From: Tetmemena sp. SeJ-2015
Taxonomy: Eukaryota; Ciliophora; Spirotrichea; Sporadotrichida; Oxytrichidae
NCBI GenBank assembly: GCA_027382625.1
Contig: JAJKFJ010021845.1
Span: 204,501-268,500, forward strand
Direction of reading: 5' to 3'
DNA: 64,000 nucleotides
The notes beneath the pieces were generated by a model. It was given only the letters and a program-made list of their open reading frames with translations, searched no databases and had not been told where the DNA came from. Both the position numbers and the translations under genes were made by a program. The first letter of the stretch is position 1. Every line of letters starts with the position of its first letter. Of this stretch, positions 38,662 through 48,515 are shown piece by piece.

Positions 38662-39844
38662 ATGCACAATCCCGTCTTCATTCCAGGTCCCACAAACATG
38701 CCCGAGGCCCTTCGCAAGGCCGTCGACGTGCCGACCATGGATCATCGTTCGGCAGGCCTTCGCGCACTTGCGTCCCGGCACCGGAATCGTTGCCATCTCG
38801 CAATCGGGCGAAAGCGTCGAACTGCGCCGCATACGGAACTGTACCGGCACCAATATCCGGATCGCGATCACCAACACCCTGTCCCCTGGCGACCGGGTTC
38901 TGGCGGCGCGGCATGGCATGTTCAGCCATCGCTGGATCGACTTGTGCCAGCGCCACGGCCTGGACGTGCAGATTGTCGAAGAGGAATGGGGCGCGGGCCT
39001 GCCCGCCGAGGCCTATCTGGATATCCTGAGCGCGGATCGCGACCACCGGATCAAGGCCGTGCTGGCGACGCATAATGAAACCGCGACCGGCGTGGTCTCG
39101 GACATCGCCGCGGTGCGCCGCGCGCTGGACAGGGCCCGCCATCCGGCGCTGCTGCTGGTCGATGGCGTCAGCTCGATCGGCTCGATGGATTTCCGCTTTG
39201 ACGATTGGGGCGTCGATATCGCCGTCACCGGGTCGCAAAAGGGCTTCATGTTGCCGCCCGGTCTTGCGATCACTGTGCATTCCGCGCGGGCGATGAAGGC
39301 CACCGAGACCGCGCGCCTGTCGCGCTGCTTCTTTGACATCCGCGATATGGGGCGCACCAATGCGGCGGGGCTTTACCCCTATACGCCCCCGGTCGGGCTG
39401 ATCTGCGGGCTGAAACTGGCCTGCGACCTTCTGCTGGACGAGGGGCTGGAGGCCGTCTTTGCCCGCCATGCCCGGATTGCCGATGGTGTGCGTGCGGCAG
39501 CGGCGGCCTGGGGCCTTCCCCTCGCCGCGCGGTCGCCCGAACTTTACTCGCAGACCGTGACCGCGCTCAGAACGCCCGCAGGCTTCAACGCGACCGAGAT
39601 CGTCACCCGCGCGGCAACGGTCTATGACACGGCGTTCGGCACCGGCCTGGGCGAGCTGGCGGGCAAGGTCTTCCGCTTTGGCCATCTGGGCCGGATGAGC
39701 GACCTGACTGCTCTGTCCGGCCTGGCCGTTCTTGAGATGTGCATGGTCGATCTGGGTTTGCCGATCCGCCTGGGCAGCGGTGTTGCCGCCGCGCAGGAAG
39801 CGTATCGCACCACCGTCGCCTCGCCTATGAAACAGGCAGCCTGA
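38662..39844 (+). CDS. bhcA: Aspartate-glyoxylate aminotransferase BhcA
   Basis: Class V PLP-dependent aminotransferase, first enzyme of the beta-hydroxyaspartate cycle: glyoxylate plus aspartate gives glycine plus oxaloacetate. It reads MHNPVFIPGPTNMPEALRKA from ATG 38662. A frame change near 38765 leads to the clean remainder: VLATHNETATGVVSDIAAV, LLLVDGVSSIGSMDF, the PLP lysine in VTGSQKGFMLPPGLA and GKVFRFGHLGRMSDL. About 394 codons. Alone it could be called serine-glyoxylate aminotransferase, but the next three genes are the other cycle enzymes in order, which settles the assignment. Confidence 0.9.
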
Positions 39845-39878
39845 CCATGCGCCCGGCACAAGACCCGAGGGAAGAGCA

Positions 39879-40826
39879 ATGAAGGACGCAACACCGGCGG
39901 ATATCCCGTCATTCAGCGATGTTCTGGCCGCGCGCGACCGCATCGCCGATCATGTCCACCGCACCCCCGTTCTGACTTCGCGCATAATGGACGAGCTTTC
40001 CGGCGCGACACTGTTCTTCAAATGCGAGAACCTTCAGAAAGCCGGGGCCTTCAAGGCCAGGGGGGCGTCAAACGCGTTTCGGCCTGACGGCGCCAGGGGC
40101 GTGGGGTCGCCACCCATTCCAGCGGCAACCGGCACTTCCTGGCCTATGCCGCCGGGCGGCGCGGCATTCTGCACTGTGGTCATGCCCCGCACCGCGCCGC
40201 AGGCCAAGAAGGATGCCGTGCGGGGCTATGGCGGGGTGATCGTGGAATGCGAGCCGTCGACCAGCAGCCGCGAGGCGGTCTTTGCGACGGTCGTGGCCGA
40301 AACCGGCGCGGAATTCGTGCATCCCTACAATGACCCGCGCGTTATCGCGGGGCAGGGGACCTGCGCGCTGGAACTGGTGGATCAGGTGCCCGGACTTGAC
40401 GCCGTCATCGCCCCCATCGGCGGCGGTGGCATGATCTCGGGCACCTGTCTGACCCTGTCGACCATCGCGCCGCAGATACGCGTCTATGCCGCCGAGCCGG
40501 AACAGGCCGATGATGCCGCCCGCAGCTTCCGCGCCGGGCATATCATCGCCGATGACGCGCCCGAAACCATCGCCGACGGGCTGAAAGTGCCGCTGAAAGA
40601 GCTGACCTGGCACTTCGTCCGCAATCATGTCAGCGATATCCTGACCGTCTCCGAGGCGGAAATCGTGGCCGCGATGGAACTGATCTGGAAGCGGCTCAAG
40701 ATCGTCATGGAACCGTCCAGCGCCGTGCCTTTGGCGGCGGCTGCGGAATCCGGCGTCTTTGCAGGCCAGCGCGTCGGCGTCATCATCACCGGCGGCAATG
40801 TCGATCTGAAGAAACTGCCTTTCTGA
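39879..40826 (+). CDS. bhcB: Beta-hydroxyaspartate dehydratase BhcB
   Basis: PLP enzyme of the threonine dehydratase/serine racemase fold, converting erythro-beta-hydroxyaspartate to iminosuccinate. 316 codons. Motifs: VHRTPVLTSRIMDEL, the PLP lysine in KAGAFKARGASNAF, IGGGGMISGTCLTL, the phosphate loop, and VIITGGNVDLKKL. The region 40080-40170 (SSGNHGQALA expected) is garbled by compensating indels although the frame is recovered. It lies 34 bases after bhcA. Confidence 0.9.
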   Translation: MKDATPADIPSFSDVLAARDRIADHVHRTPVLTSRIMDELSGATLFFKCENLQKAGAFKARGASNAFRPDGARGVGSPPIPAATGTSWPMPPGGAAFCTVVMPRTAPQAKKDAVRGYGGVIVECEPSTSSREAVFATVVAETGAEFVHPYNDPRVIAGQGTCALELVDQVPGLDAVIAPIGGGGMISGTCLTLSTIAPQIRVYAAEPEQADDAARSFRAGHIIADDAPETIADGLKVPLKELTWHFVRNHVSDILTVSEAEIVAAMELIWKRLKIVMEPSSAVPLAAAAESGVFAGQRVGVIITGGNVDLKKLPF

Positions 40827-40836
40827 AAGGGGCGAG

Positions 40837-41998
40837 ATGAACATGGAAATCAAACTGACCGACCTTGACGTGGGCTTCGATGTGCCGGCGCTGCCCGGCA
40901 TGGTCGAGAAGGATATCCAGACCCCCTGCCTGATCCTGGATATGACGCGCTTGAGGCGAATATCCGCAAGATGGGCGACTATGCCCGCGACAGGGGGATG
41001 CGGCTGCGGGTGCATGGCAAGATGCATAAATCGGTCGACGTGGCCAAGCTTCAGATGCGGATCGGCCATGCCATCGGCGTCTGCTGCCAGAAGGTCTCGG
41101 AAGCCGAGGTCTTTGCCCGGGGCGGGATCACCGACATCCTGGTCTCGAACGAAGTGCGCGATCCGGCCAAGATCGACCGGCTGGCCCGCCTGCCGAAACT
41201 GGGCGCCAGCGTGATCGTCTGCGTCGATGACCCCGCAATGTCGCCGAGCTTTCGGCGGCAGCGCAGAAACACGGCACGGTGCTGGGCTGCTTTGTGGAAA
41301 TCGACTGCGGTGCAGGTCGCTGTGGGGTGACCAAGACGGCGGATGTGGTCCGAATTGCACAGGCGATCGCCGCGGCGCCGGGACTGCGCTTCAGGGGGCT
41401 GCAAGCCTATCAGGGTGCGATGCAGCACATTGAAAACTATGACGAACGTCGCGCCAAGCTGGATATTGCCATTGCGATGGTCAAGGATGCGGTCGCCGGA
41501 CTGGAGGCCGTGGGCCTGAAGCCCGACCTCGTCTCGGGCGGCGGCACGGGATCTTACTATTTCGAAAGCGGGTCCGGGGTTTATAACGAGCTGCAATGCG
41601 GCTCTTACGCCTTCATGGATGCCGATTACGGCCGTATCCGCGACAAGGATGGCAACCGCATCGACCAGGGCGAATGGCAGAACGCGCTGTTCATCCTGAC
41701 CAGCGTGATGAGCCATGCCAAGGCCGACAAGGCGGTGGTGGATGCCGGGCTCAAGGCGCAATCGGTGGACAGCGGCCTTCCGGTCGTCTTTGGCCGCAGC
41801 GATGTGACCTATGTCAAATGCTCGGACGAGCATGGCGTGATCGACGATCCCGGCGCGGTCTTGAAGGTGAATGACAAGCTGCGCCTGGTGCCGGGCCATT
41901 GCGACCCGACCTGCAATGTCCATGACTGGTATGTCGGCGTGCGCGGCGGCAAGGTCGAGGTGGTCTGGCCGGTCTCGGCCCGTGGCCGCGCCTATTGA
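40837..41998 (+). CDS. bhcC: Beta-hydroxyaspartate aldolase BhcC
   Basis: D-threonine-aldolase-like PLP enzyme joining glycine and glyoxylate to beta-hydroxyaspartate, the key carbon-carbon step of the cycle. ATG 40837 (MNMEIKLTDLDVGF). Frame changes near 40950 and 41240. Motifs: the PLP lysine in RLRVHGKMHKSVDVAKLQ, TDILVSNEVRDPAKI, CFVEIDCGAGRCGV, GLQAYQGAMQHIENY, SGGGTGSYYFESGSGVYNE and the metal site LVPGHCDPTCNVHDWYVG. About 387 codons, the expected length. Confidence 0.92.
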
Positions 41999-42050
41999 TC
42001 AGACAGGAAGCGGGGGCGGGATGACGCCCCCTGACGCCGGAGAGACGCCG

Positions 42051-43011
42051 ATGTACATCGTTCCCGAAGCGGCAATCGCCGGGCTGATCACGCGCGACGA
42101 CAGCTTTCGCGCGGTCGAGGCGGTCTTCGCTTCGATGGCGTGCGGCCGGGCGCGCAATTTCCCCGTCATCCGCGAGGCGTTGGGCCATGCCAATGCGCTT
42201 TACGGTTTCAAATCCGGCTTCGACCGCAACTCTCTGGCGCTGGGTCTGAAATCCGGCGGCTTCTGGCCCGGCAATGCCGCCAGGGGCCTGACGAACCATT
42301 CAATCCACGATCTTTCTCTTCGATGCCGATACCGGGCAGATCAAGGCGGTGATCGGAGGCAACCTGTTGACGGCGCTGCGTACCGCCGCCGCATCTGCCG
42401 TGTCGATCCGCCATCTGGCGCGCCCGGATGCCGAAGTCATGGCCATGGTCGGGGCGGGGCATCAGGCCAGCTTCCAGCTTCGCGCCGCACTTGAGCAGCG
42501 CCGGTTCCGCCGCGTGATCGCCTGGAACCGCAGCCCTGACCGGCTGGACCGCCTGGCCGCCGTGGCCGATGAATTCGGCCTCCCCTTCGAGGCGGTCTCG
42601 CTTGACCGGCTGGGCGCCGAGGCGGATGTGATCGTCACCATCCTGTCCTCATTCGCCCCGGTTCTGACGGCGGCACAGATCAGGCCCGGCACCCATCTGG
42701 CCTGCATGGGCACCGACACGCGCGGCAAGCAGGAGGTTGGCACCGATCTTGTCGCCAAGGCGCGCCTTTTCACCGATGAGGTGGCGCAATCCGTCAGCAT
42801 CGGCGAATGCCAGCACGCGGTCGCGGCGGGGCTGGTCAGGCCGGATGACATCGTTCCCCTGGGAAGGGTGATCGAGGGCGATCATCCCGGGCGCCGATCG
42901 CCCGAGGAGATCACGCTTTTCGACGGCACCGGCGTTGCCTTGCAGGATCTCGCCGTGGCCGCCGCCGTCCTTGAGCGCGCGATTGCCGCAGGAAGCGCCA
43001 TCGAAGTCTAG
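42051..43011 (+). CDS. bhcD: Iminosuccinate reductase BhcD
   Basis: Ornithine-cyclodeaminase-fold NAD(P)H enzyme reducing iminosuccinate to aspartate, which closes the cycle. ATG 42051 has GGAGAG upstream and begins MYIVPEAAIAGLITRDDSF. Frame change near 42290-42340. Then ALRTAAASAVSIRHLARPD, MVGAGHQASFQLRAALEQR, VTILSSFAPVLTAAQIRPG, ACMGTDTRGKQEVGTDLVA and EITLFDGTGVALQDLAV. About 320 codons. Its gene order makes it the cycle reductase rather than a true cyclodeaminase. Confidence 0.91.
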
Positions 43012-43015
43012 AACG

Positions 43016-43046
43016 CAAGGCGAAAGCCCGCCTTCGGGGCGCCTTG
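43016..43046 (+). terminator. Probable terminator of the bhc operon
   Basis: Arms CAAGGCG (43016-43022) and CGCCTTG (43040-43046) form a 7-bp stem with an inner CCC/GGG pairing. It starts five bases after the bhcD stop. There is no strong T tract. Confidence 0.5.
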
Positions 43047-43205
43047 TCCGACCGCAGGAAGGCCCTGCGCGGATGAAACGCGGCCATCGCGCCCCGACTG
43101 TTCCCGTTTTGCGCCGATTGTAAAAGATTTGTAACACTTATGTTGCACCCCTCGGCGCAGAGTGGCAGGGTCGGGGGTCAAAGTGATCGCCTGCCGGGCG
43201 GGTGC

Positions 43206-44897
43206 GTGAACAGAGGTGTGGTGGTCTTGGGCGGGACGGCAGAATTCATTGATCTTCTCGGGGCGGTGGCGCTGCTGCTCTGGGGCCTGCGGATGATCAA
43301 GACCGGCGTGTTGCGCGCCTATGGGCGGGGCTGCGGCGCTGGCTGGGCGGGGGAAGGGCAACCGCGTTGCCGCCGCCTTCTGGGGCTTTCTGGCGACGCT
43401 TGGCCTGCAATCCAGCACCGCGACGGCGGTGATCGTCGCGCCTTCACCGCACGCGACATCGTCACGCCGCGCCGGCGCAGGCCATGATGCTGGGCGCCAA
43501 TCTTGGCACGGCGGTGGTGACGCTGTTGCTGTCAAGCGGCCTGCCCTGGCTGGCCCCGCTCTTGATCTTCGCGGGTGTGATGGCCTTCAACCTTGGCCGC
43601 GCCTCGCGCAGCCGCAACACCGGCCGCGCGCTTCTGGTCTGGCCTGATGCTTCTGGCCCTGCATCTTCTGGGCGGCGTGACCGAACCCCTGCGCCAGTCC
43701 ACCACGCTGGCTCTGGTGCTGCGCGGGCTTGAGACCGCGCCGATCTTCGCGCTGCTTCTGGCGGCGGGGCTGGCGGTTCTGGCCTCGTCCAGCCTGGCGG
43801 TAGTGGTGCTGGTGATGTTGCTGGCCGGGGCCGGGATCGTCGGGCCGACGCTGGCCGTGGTGCTGGTGGCCGGGGCGAATCTTGGCGGCGCGGTGCCGCC
43901 CTTCCTGGCGATCCAGGCCGAAGGGCTGGCCGCGGCGCGGTGGCACTGGCCAACCTTCTGGTGCGCGCGATCGGGGCAGCGGCCTGTGCTGGTGATGGCC
44001 GCGCCGCTGGGCCAGATGCTTCAGGATCTGCTGCCGCAGCCCGGCCATCTGGTCGTGGGCGCGCATATCGGCTTCAATCTTGCGCTGCTTGCGATCTTCC
44101 TGCCGCTTCTCGATCCGGTCGCCCGGCTTGCGGCGATGATCCTGCCCGACCGCGCCGAGCAGAACCCTTCGGCGCCCAGCTATCTGGATGACAGTCTTCT
44201 GGCGCTGCCCGAAATGGCCCTTGCCGTCGCCGCGCGCGAGACGCTGCGCCTGGGCGACATGGTGGCAGAAATGCTGGACCGCAGCCGCCAGGCCCTGACC
44301 GAGGCTGATGCCGCCCCCTGCGCCGAGGTGGCGCGGCTTGAGGCCGAGGTCGACCGTCTGCACGAGAAGATCAAGCTTTACGTCGCGCGCCTGTCACGGG
44401 CCGAACTGGATGAGGCGGATGCCGCCCGCGCCAGCGAGGTGATCTCTTACGCCATCAATCTGGAACATGTCGGTGACATCATCGAAAGTGGCCTAGCTGA
44501 AATCGCGGTCAAGAAGGCGCGCAAGAAGCTTATGCTGTCGCCCGAGGGCCTGGCCGAGATCCGCGCCTTCTACGACCATACGGCCGAGAACCTGAAACTC
44601 GCCCAGGCGATCTTCCTGTCGCGTGACGCTGCCCTGGCGCGGCGGCTGGTGGACCAGAAGATCGTCAGCCGCAAGCTTGAGGCGCAATCGGCCGAGGCGC
44701 ATCTCGAGCGGATGCGGGCCGGGCGGCAGGAGACGCTGGAAACCAGCTCGATCCATCTTGATCTTCTGCGTGACCTCAAGCGGGTCAATGCGCATCTGGC
44801 CTCGGTCGCCTATCCGATCCTAGAAGATCTGGGCCTGCTGCGCGAAAGCCGGTTGCGCAGCGCGCAGGCAAAGACCGTTCCGGTGCCCGAGGTCTGA
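43206..44897 (+). CDS. Na/Pi cotransporter family protein with PhoU-like C-terminal domain
   Basis: Membrane phosphate carrier (NptA/PhoT-like) fused to a PhoU-type domain. The likely start is GTG 43206. TM region, read over several frames: EFIDLLGAVALLLWGLRMIK, FLATLGLQSSTATAV (the QSS motif), MMLGANLGTAVVTLLLSSG, then the second repeat with LAVLASSSLAVVVLVM (SSS for QSS) and VAGANLGGAVPPFLAIQ. Frame changes occur near 43330, 43460, 43640 and 43930. The C-terminal 300 residues are clean helical PhoU-like sequence (EVISYAINLEHVGDIIESGL). About 564 codons. Probably transports phosphate; it is not obviously linked to either neighbouring operon. Confidence 0.87.
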
Positions 44898-44916
44898 CCA
44901 GCCCCGCGCCGGTCCG

Positions 44917-45612
44917 TCAGCCGCGATATCCGCCGCTTTCCAGCGCCCGGCTGACCGCATCGGTCGTGCGCTGGATATGGGCGCGGATCACCTCGGTCGC
45001 GCGGGAACATCGCGAATCCATCGCGCTTTCACAACACACGCGCCGGTTTCCTCATGCACATCGCGCAGGTTCGTGGCTGGCTGCGCGACAATGGCGATAG
45101 CGTTCATGGTGCTGGTACATCATGCCGCGCATCCGCAACAGCCAGACCGAACTGGCCGCGCCGACCAGCGCTTCGTGGAAATCGGTGTTCAGCCCTTCCC
45201 ATTCGGTCAGTCGCGCGGTTCGGCGCTGCGCTCATCCGTTCCAGCCGATACAGGCCGCGATCAGCGCTTCTTCCCAGGCGCGATCCCCGCGCGCAGCGAC
45301 TGGCCATGGCCTCGCCTCAAAGCTGCTTGCGCAGATCGCCGATTTCCCGCGCCTCCTGCGCGGACAACGGGCCACGACAAAGCCGCGCTGGCCCAGCAAA
45401 GTGACCAGATGGTCGCCCGACAGCCGGCCAGCGCTTCGCGCAGCGGCCCTGCGCCCAGGCCATAACGGTCGCGCAGCATGTCGATCTTCAGCTTCAGCCC
45501 CGGGCAAGACGGCCGGCGACGATATCTTCCCGCAAAAGGCGATAGGCCTTCTCCGCCAATGTCTTGTCACTTTGATCAAAGGCGTCTTGGGAAGGGCGAT
45601 GGTCTGTTGCAT
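44917..45612 (-). CDS. GntR-family (FadR/FCD-type) transcriptional regulator
   Basis: About 232 codons, broken into four or five frames. N-terminal winged helix: MQQTIALPKTPLIKV, then LAPGLKLKI-like and MLRDRYGLGAGPLREALAG, followed by LVTLLGQRGFVVA. FCD effector domain: pieces such as LIAA-YRLERMSAAPNR, NTDFHEALVGAA-like, and the end RALESGGYRG just before the stop at 44917. It is divergent from the TRAP transporter gene. A large palindrome in the gap is its likely operator, so it probably represses transport and catabolism until an acid ligand binds. Confidence 0.8.
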
Positions 45613-45661
45613 AGGGGGCTGCCGGGGTTCGGGGGCGGTCTGCGGTTCACAGGATCATAGC

Positions 45662-45698
45662 CGGTGTCGCAATAAAATCAAATTTTAGTTTGACACCG
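45662..45698. promoter_or_regulatory. Nested palindrome, probable GntR operator
   Basis: Outer arms CGGTGTC (45662-45668) and GACACCG (45692-45698) are exact reverse complements, and the centre TAAAAT-CAA-ATTTTA is a second exact palindrome on the same axis. Another short palindrome AATAT-CA-ATATT follows at 45703-45714. These lie in the 124-base gap between the divergent gntR-type and dctQ genes. Confidence 0.65.
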
Positions 45699-45736
45699 CC
45701 AGAATATCAATATTTTCTGCCCGACGGGAGGAAAAT

Positions 45737-46327
45737 ATGGAAAACACCCTCGATTCACCCGGCGCGGCCTTGGCCCTGCGCCCGCGCTCGGTGCTGGCGC
45801 GGCTGAGCGCGGCCCTTGCGCGGGCCGAGATCTTTCTGGCCGCCGTGCTGACCTTCATCTTCTTCGCGCTGCTTCTGGCCAATGTGGCAGGCCGCTTCTT
45901 CGGCGCGCCACTGATCTGGGTCGATGAGCTTGCGGTCAATCTGATGGTGATCGCGGCCTTCCTGGCCGCCGCAGCGGCCATAGATGCGCGCCAGCACATC
46001 GCCGTGACACTTCTGCCCGACATGGTTTCGCCCCGCAGCGCCGCGATCCTTCGGCTCTTGGCCGATCTGCTGTTGCTGGTCTTCATGCTGCTTTTGGGCT
46101 GGATGGTCTGGGCCTGGTTCGACCCCCTGACCGCAAGCGCGGCGGAATCTCTCGACGCCTTCTCGGCGCAGACCTTCAACTTCATCTATCAGGAACCGAC
46201 CGTGACGCTGGGCGTCCGCAAGGTCTGGTTCTGGCTGGTCATGCCGGTCTTTGCCGTCACCGCGACGCTGCATTGCCTCGCGCAGATCGAGGCCGACCTG
46301 AAGCATCTTGGGACAATCGCAAAATGA
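45737..46327 (+). CDS. TRAP transporter small permease (DctQ)
   Basis: Intact 196-codon gene with four membrane helices. It starts MENTLDSPGAALALRPRSVL with GGGAGGAAA upstream. The DctQ motif ALLLANVAGRFFGAPLIWVDE is followed by LAVNLMVIAAFLAAAAAID and ARQHIAVTLLP. Together with the large permease and the binding protein it imports an organic acid driven by an ion gradient. It overlaps dctM by four bases. Confidence 0.93.
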   Translation: MENTLDSPGAALALRPRSVLARLSAALARAEIFLAAVLTFIFFALLLANVAGRFFGAPLIWVDELAVNLMVIAAFLAAAAAIDARQHIAVTLLPDMVSPRSAAILRLLADLLLLVFMLLLGWMVWAWFDPLTASAAESLDAFSAQTFNFIYQEPTVTLGVRKVWFWLVMPVFAVTATLHCLAQIEADLKHLGTIAK

Positions 46328-47592
46328 TCGTCGGCGGCAGTTTCATCGGACTTGTCATCCTTTCGGTTCCGATCGCCTTCGTTCTGGCGATCTGCGCGCT
46401 GATCTACATCTTCGTCAGCGGCAACACCGTTCTCTTGATGTCTTTCCCGCAGCAACTGTTCGGCGGGCTTGAAAATTACGGCCTTCTGTCGCTGCCGCTG
46501 TTCATCCTGCTGGGGGAATTCATGAACGTCGGCGGCATCGGGCGGCGGCTGATGGCTTTGGCCATGGCGATCCTGGGGTCTGTCAAGGGTGGGCTCGCCT
46601 ATGTCAATCTAGGTGCGAACATGATGATGGCGGCGATCCTCGGCTCGACCGTGGCGCAGATCACCATCATGTCGCGGCTGGCCGTCCCCGAGATGGAGAA
46701 GCAGGGCTATCCGCGCGATGTCTCGGTCGCGATCACGGCGGCGGGCGGGCTTCTGGCGCCGATCATCCCGCCCTCGATGCTGTTCATCATCTACGGCGTC
46801 ATCGCCCAGCTTCCCATCGGCGATCTGTTCATCGCTGGCATCGTGCCGGGCATCCTGATCTTCGTGGCCTTCCTGGCGGTCATCGGCTGGCTTGGCAAGA
46901 AGCACGATTTCCCGCGCAGCGAGCCGCTGCCGTTCCGCGCGCGCCTGCATGCCATCGCCGATGCCTTGCCGGCGGCGCTGATCCCGGCCACGATCATTGG
47001 CACCATCCTGGGCGGCATCGCGCATCCCACGGAAAGCGCCGCCTTGGGCAGCATCGCCACCATCCTTGTCGGCGCCTTCGTCTATCGCGAGCTGAAGTTC
47101 CGCGACATCCTCATGGCCTTCGCGAGCGCCGCGCGCGCCTCGGCCATCGTGATGTTCCTGATCGCCACGGCCACGGTGTTTTCCTGGGTGATCACCTTTG
47201 AAAATGTGCCTGCCCAGGTCGCGGCGGCGATGCAGGCGATGACGGCCTCGCCCCTGGTCTTCATGCTGATGCTCAACGTCCTTCTGCTGCTGATCGGCAT
47301 GGTGACCGACCCGATCCCGGCGATCATCCTGATCGTGCCGGTGATGCTGCCGGTCGCGACCGGGGTCTATGGCATCGACCCGGTCTTCTTCGGGGTGGTC
47401 GTCTGCGTCAACCTGACCCTGGTCTGCTGACCGCCGGTCGGCACCGGGCTGTTCACCGCAGCCTTGATGGGGGGCGTCAAGGCCGAACGGCTGGCCGTGC
47501 TGCTGCTGCCGTTTTTCGTGGCGGTGCTAGCCGTGATCCTGCTGATGGTCTGCTTCCCGCAGACCGTCACCTTCCTGCCCGAGGTGCTGTGA
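46324..47592 (+). CDS. TRAP transporter large permease (DctM)
   Basis: MIVGGSFIGLVILSVPIAFV from ATG 46324, then PLFILLGEFMNVGGIGRRLM, AAGGLLAPIIPPSMLFIIYG and GIAHPTESAALGSIATI. A TGA at 47428-47430 interrupts the frame, but the reading continues PPVGTGLFTAALMGGVKAE to LPEVL at 47592. Compared with the family pattern LGLLTPPVG, one G and two C are missing around the TGA, three bases in all, so frame is kept and the stop is most likely an error. 423 codons with read-through, the normal size. The end overlaps the next start by one base. Confidence 0.92.
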
Positions 47593-48491
47593 TGGCGCTG
47601 GTCTGGGTTCTGGGGGGCGGGCTGATCGGTGCCGGCTGGGCAGCGTCGTTCGGGCTGGCCGGCCATGCGGTGCGGGTGATCGACCCTGACATGGCGCGGC
47701 ACAGGCCAGGCTGGACGAGGTCTGGCGCCGCGCCACGGCGGCGATGGGTGAAGAAGGCGCGCTCCGCCCTGTCATCCTGCCCGCGCCCGAAGGTCCGGCC
47801 CCCGCGCTGGTGCAGGAATGCCTGCCCGAGCGGCTGGCGCTGAAACGCGCGGCCCTGGCGACGACCGAGCCGTTGCTGGATCAGGATACGCTGATCGCCT
47901 CGTCCTCGTCGGGCCTGTCGCCCGATGATCTGCAACAGGGGCTTGCCGGGGCAGGGCGCCTGTTCATCGCCCATCCCTGCAATCCGCCCTGGCTGATGCC
48001 GGTGGTGGAACTGTCCGGCGGGGCGGCGACCACGCCCGAGACCCTGGCCCACGCGCGGGCCTTCTATGAAGGGTTGGGCAAGCGCGTCCTGACCCTGTCC
48101 AGGCCGATGCCGGGCCATCTGGTCAACCGGCTTCAGGCCGCGCTGTGGCGCGAGGCAGTGCATCTGGTGCGCGAAGGCGTGGCCTCTCTGGCCGATGTGG
48201 AAGACGCGGTGACGCTGGGCCTTGCGCCGCGCTGGTGCCTGATGGGGCCATCGGCAGTGTTCCATGTGTCGGGCGGGCCGCGGGCTTTGACGGGTTTTTC
48301 GACGCTTTGGGCCCGGAATTCGAACGCTGGTGGGGCACGCTCGGCGCGCCGCGCTTCGATGCCGAAACCCGCGCCGCACTGGTGCAGGGCATGGCCAAGG
48401 CCGATCCGCGCAGCGTGGCCGAAATGGGCGCGGGCGCGACCGCCGCCTGCCCGAGATTTTGAAGTTTCTGGAGGAGCAGGCCCGCACCTGA
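47592..48491 (+). CDS. 3-hydroxyacyl-CoA dehydrogenase-like NAD-binding oxidoreductase
   Basis: About 300 codons, 3-hydroxyacyl-CoA dehydrogenase fold; the subgroup includes carnitine 3-dehydrogenase and L-gulonate dehydrogenase. Rossmann motif GGGLIGAGWAASFGLAGH directly after MALVWVL, with VRVIDPD ending the second strand. Frame changes near 47700 and 48270. Then LIASSSSGLSPDDLQQ, IAHPCNPPWLMPVVELSGG, PGHLVNRLQAALWREAVHL and EDAVTLGLAPRW. Its place between TRAP permease and TRAP binding-protein genes suggests oxidation of a hydroxy-acid substrate or intermediate of the imported compound; the exact substrate is unknown. Confidence 0.82.
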
Positions 48492-48515
48492 CGGGCCCTA
48501 AGGAGAAGACCGACA

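Noticed and set aside
38678..39943. 421-codon minus-strand reading opposite bhcA
   Set aside because: Antisense of a confidently identified aminotransferase; no family features.
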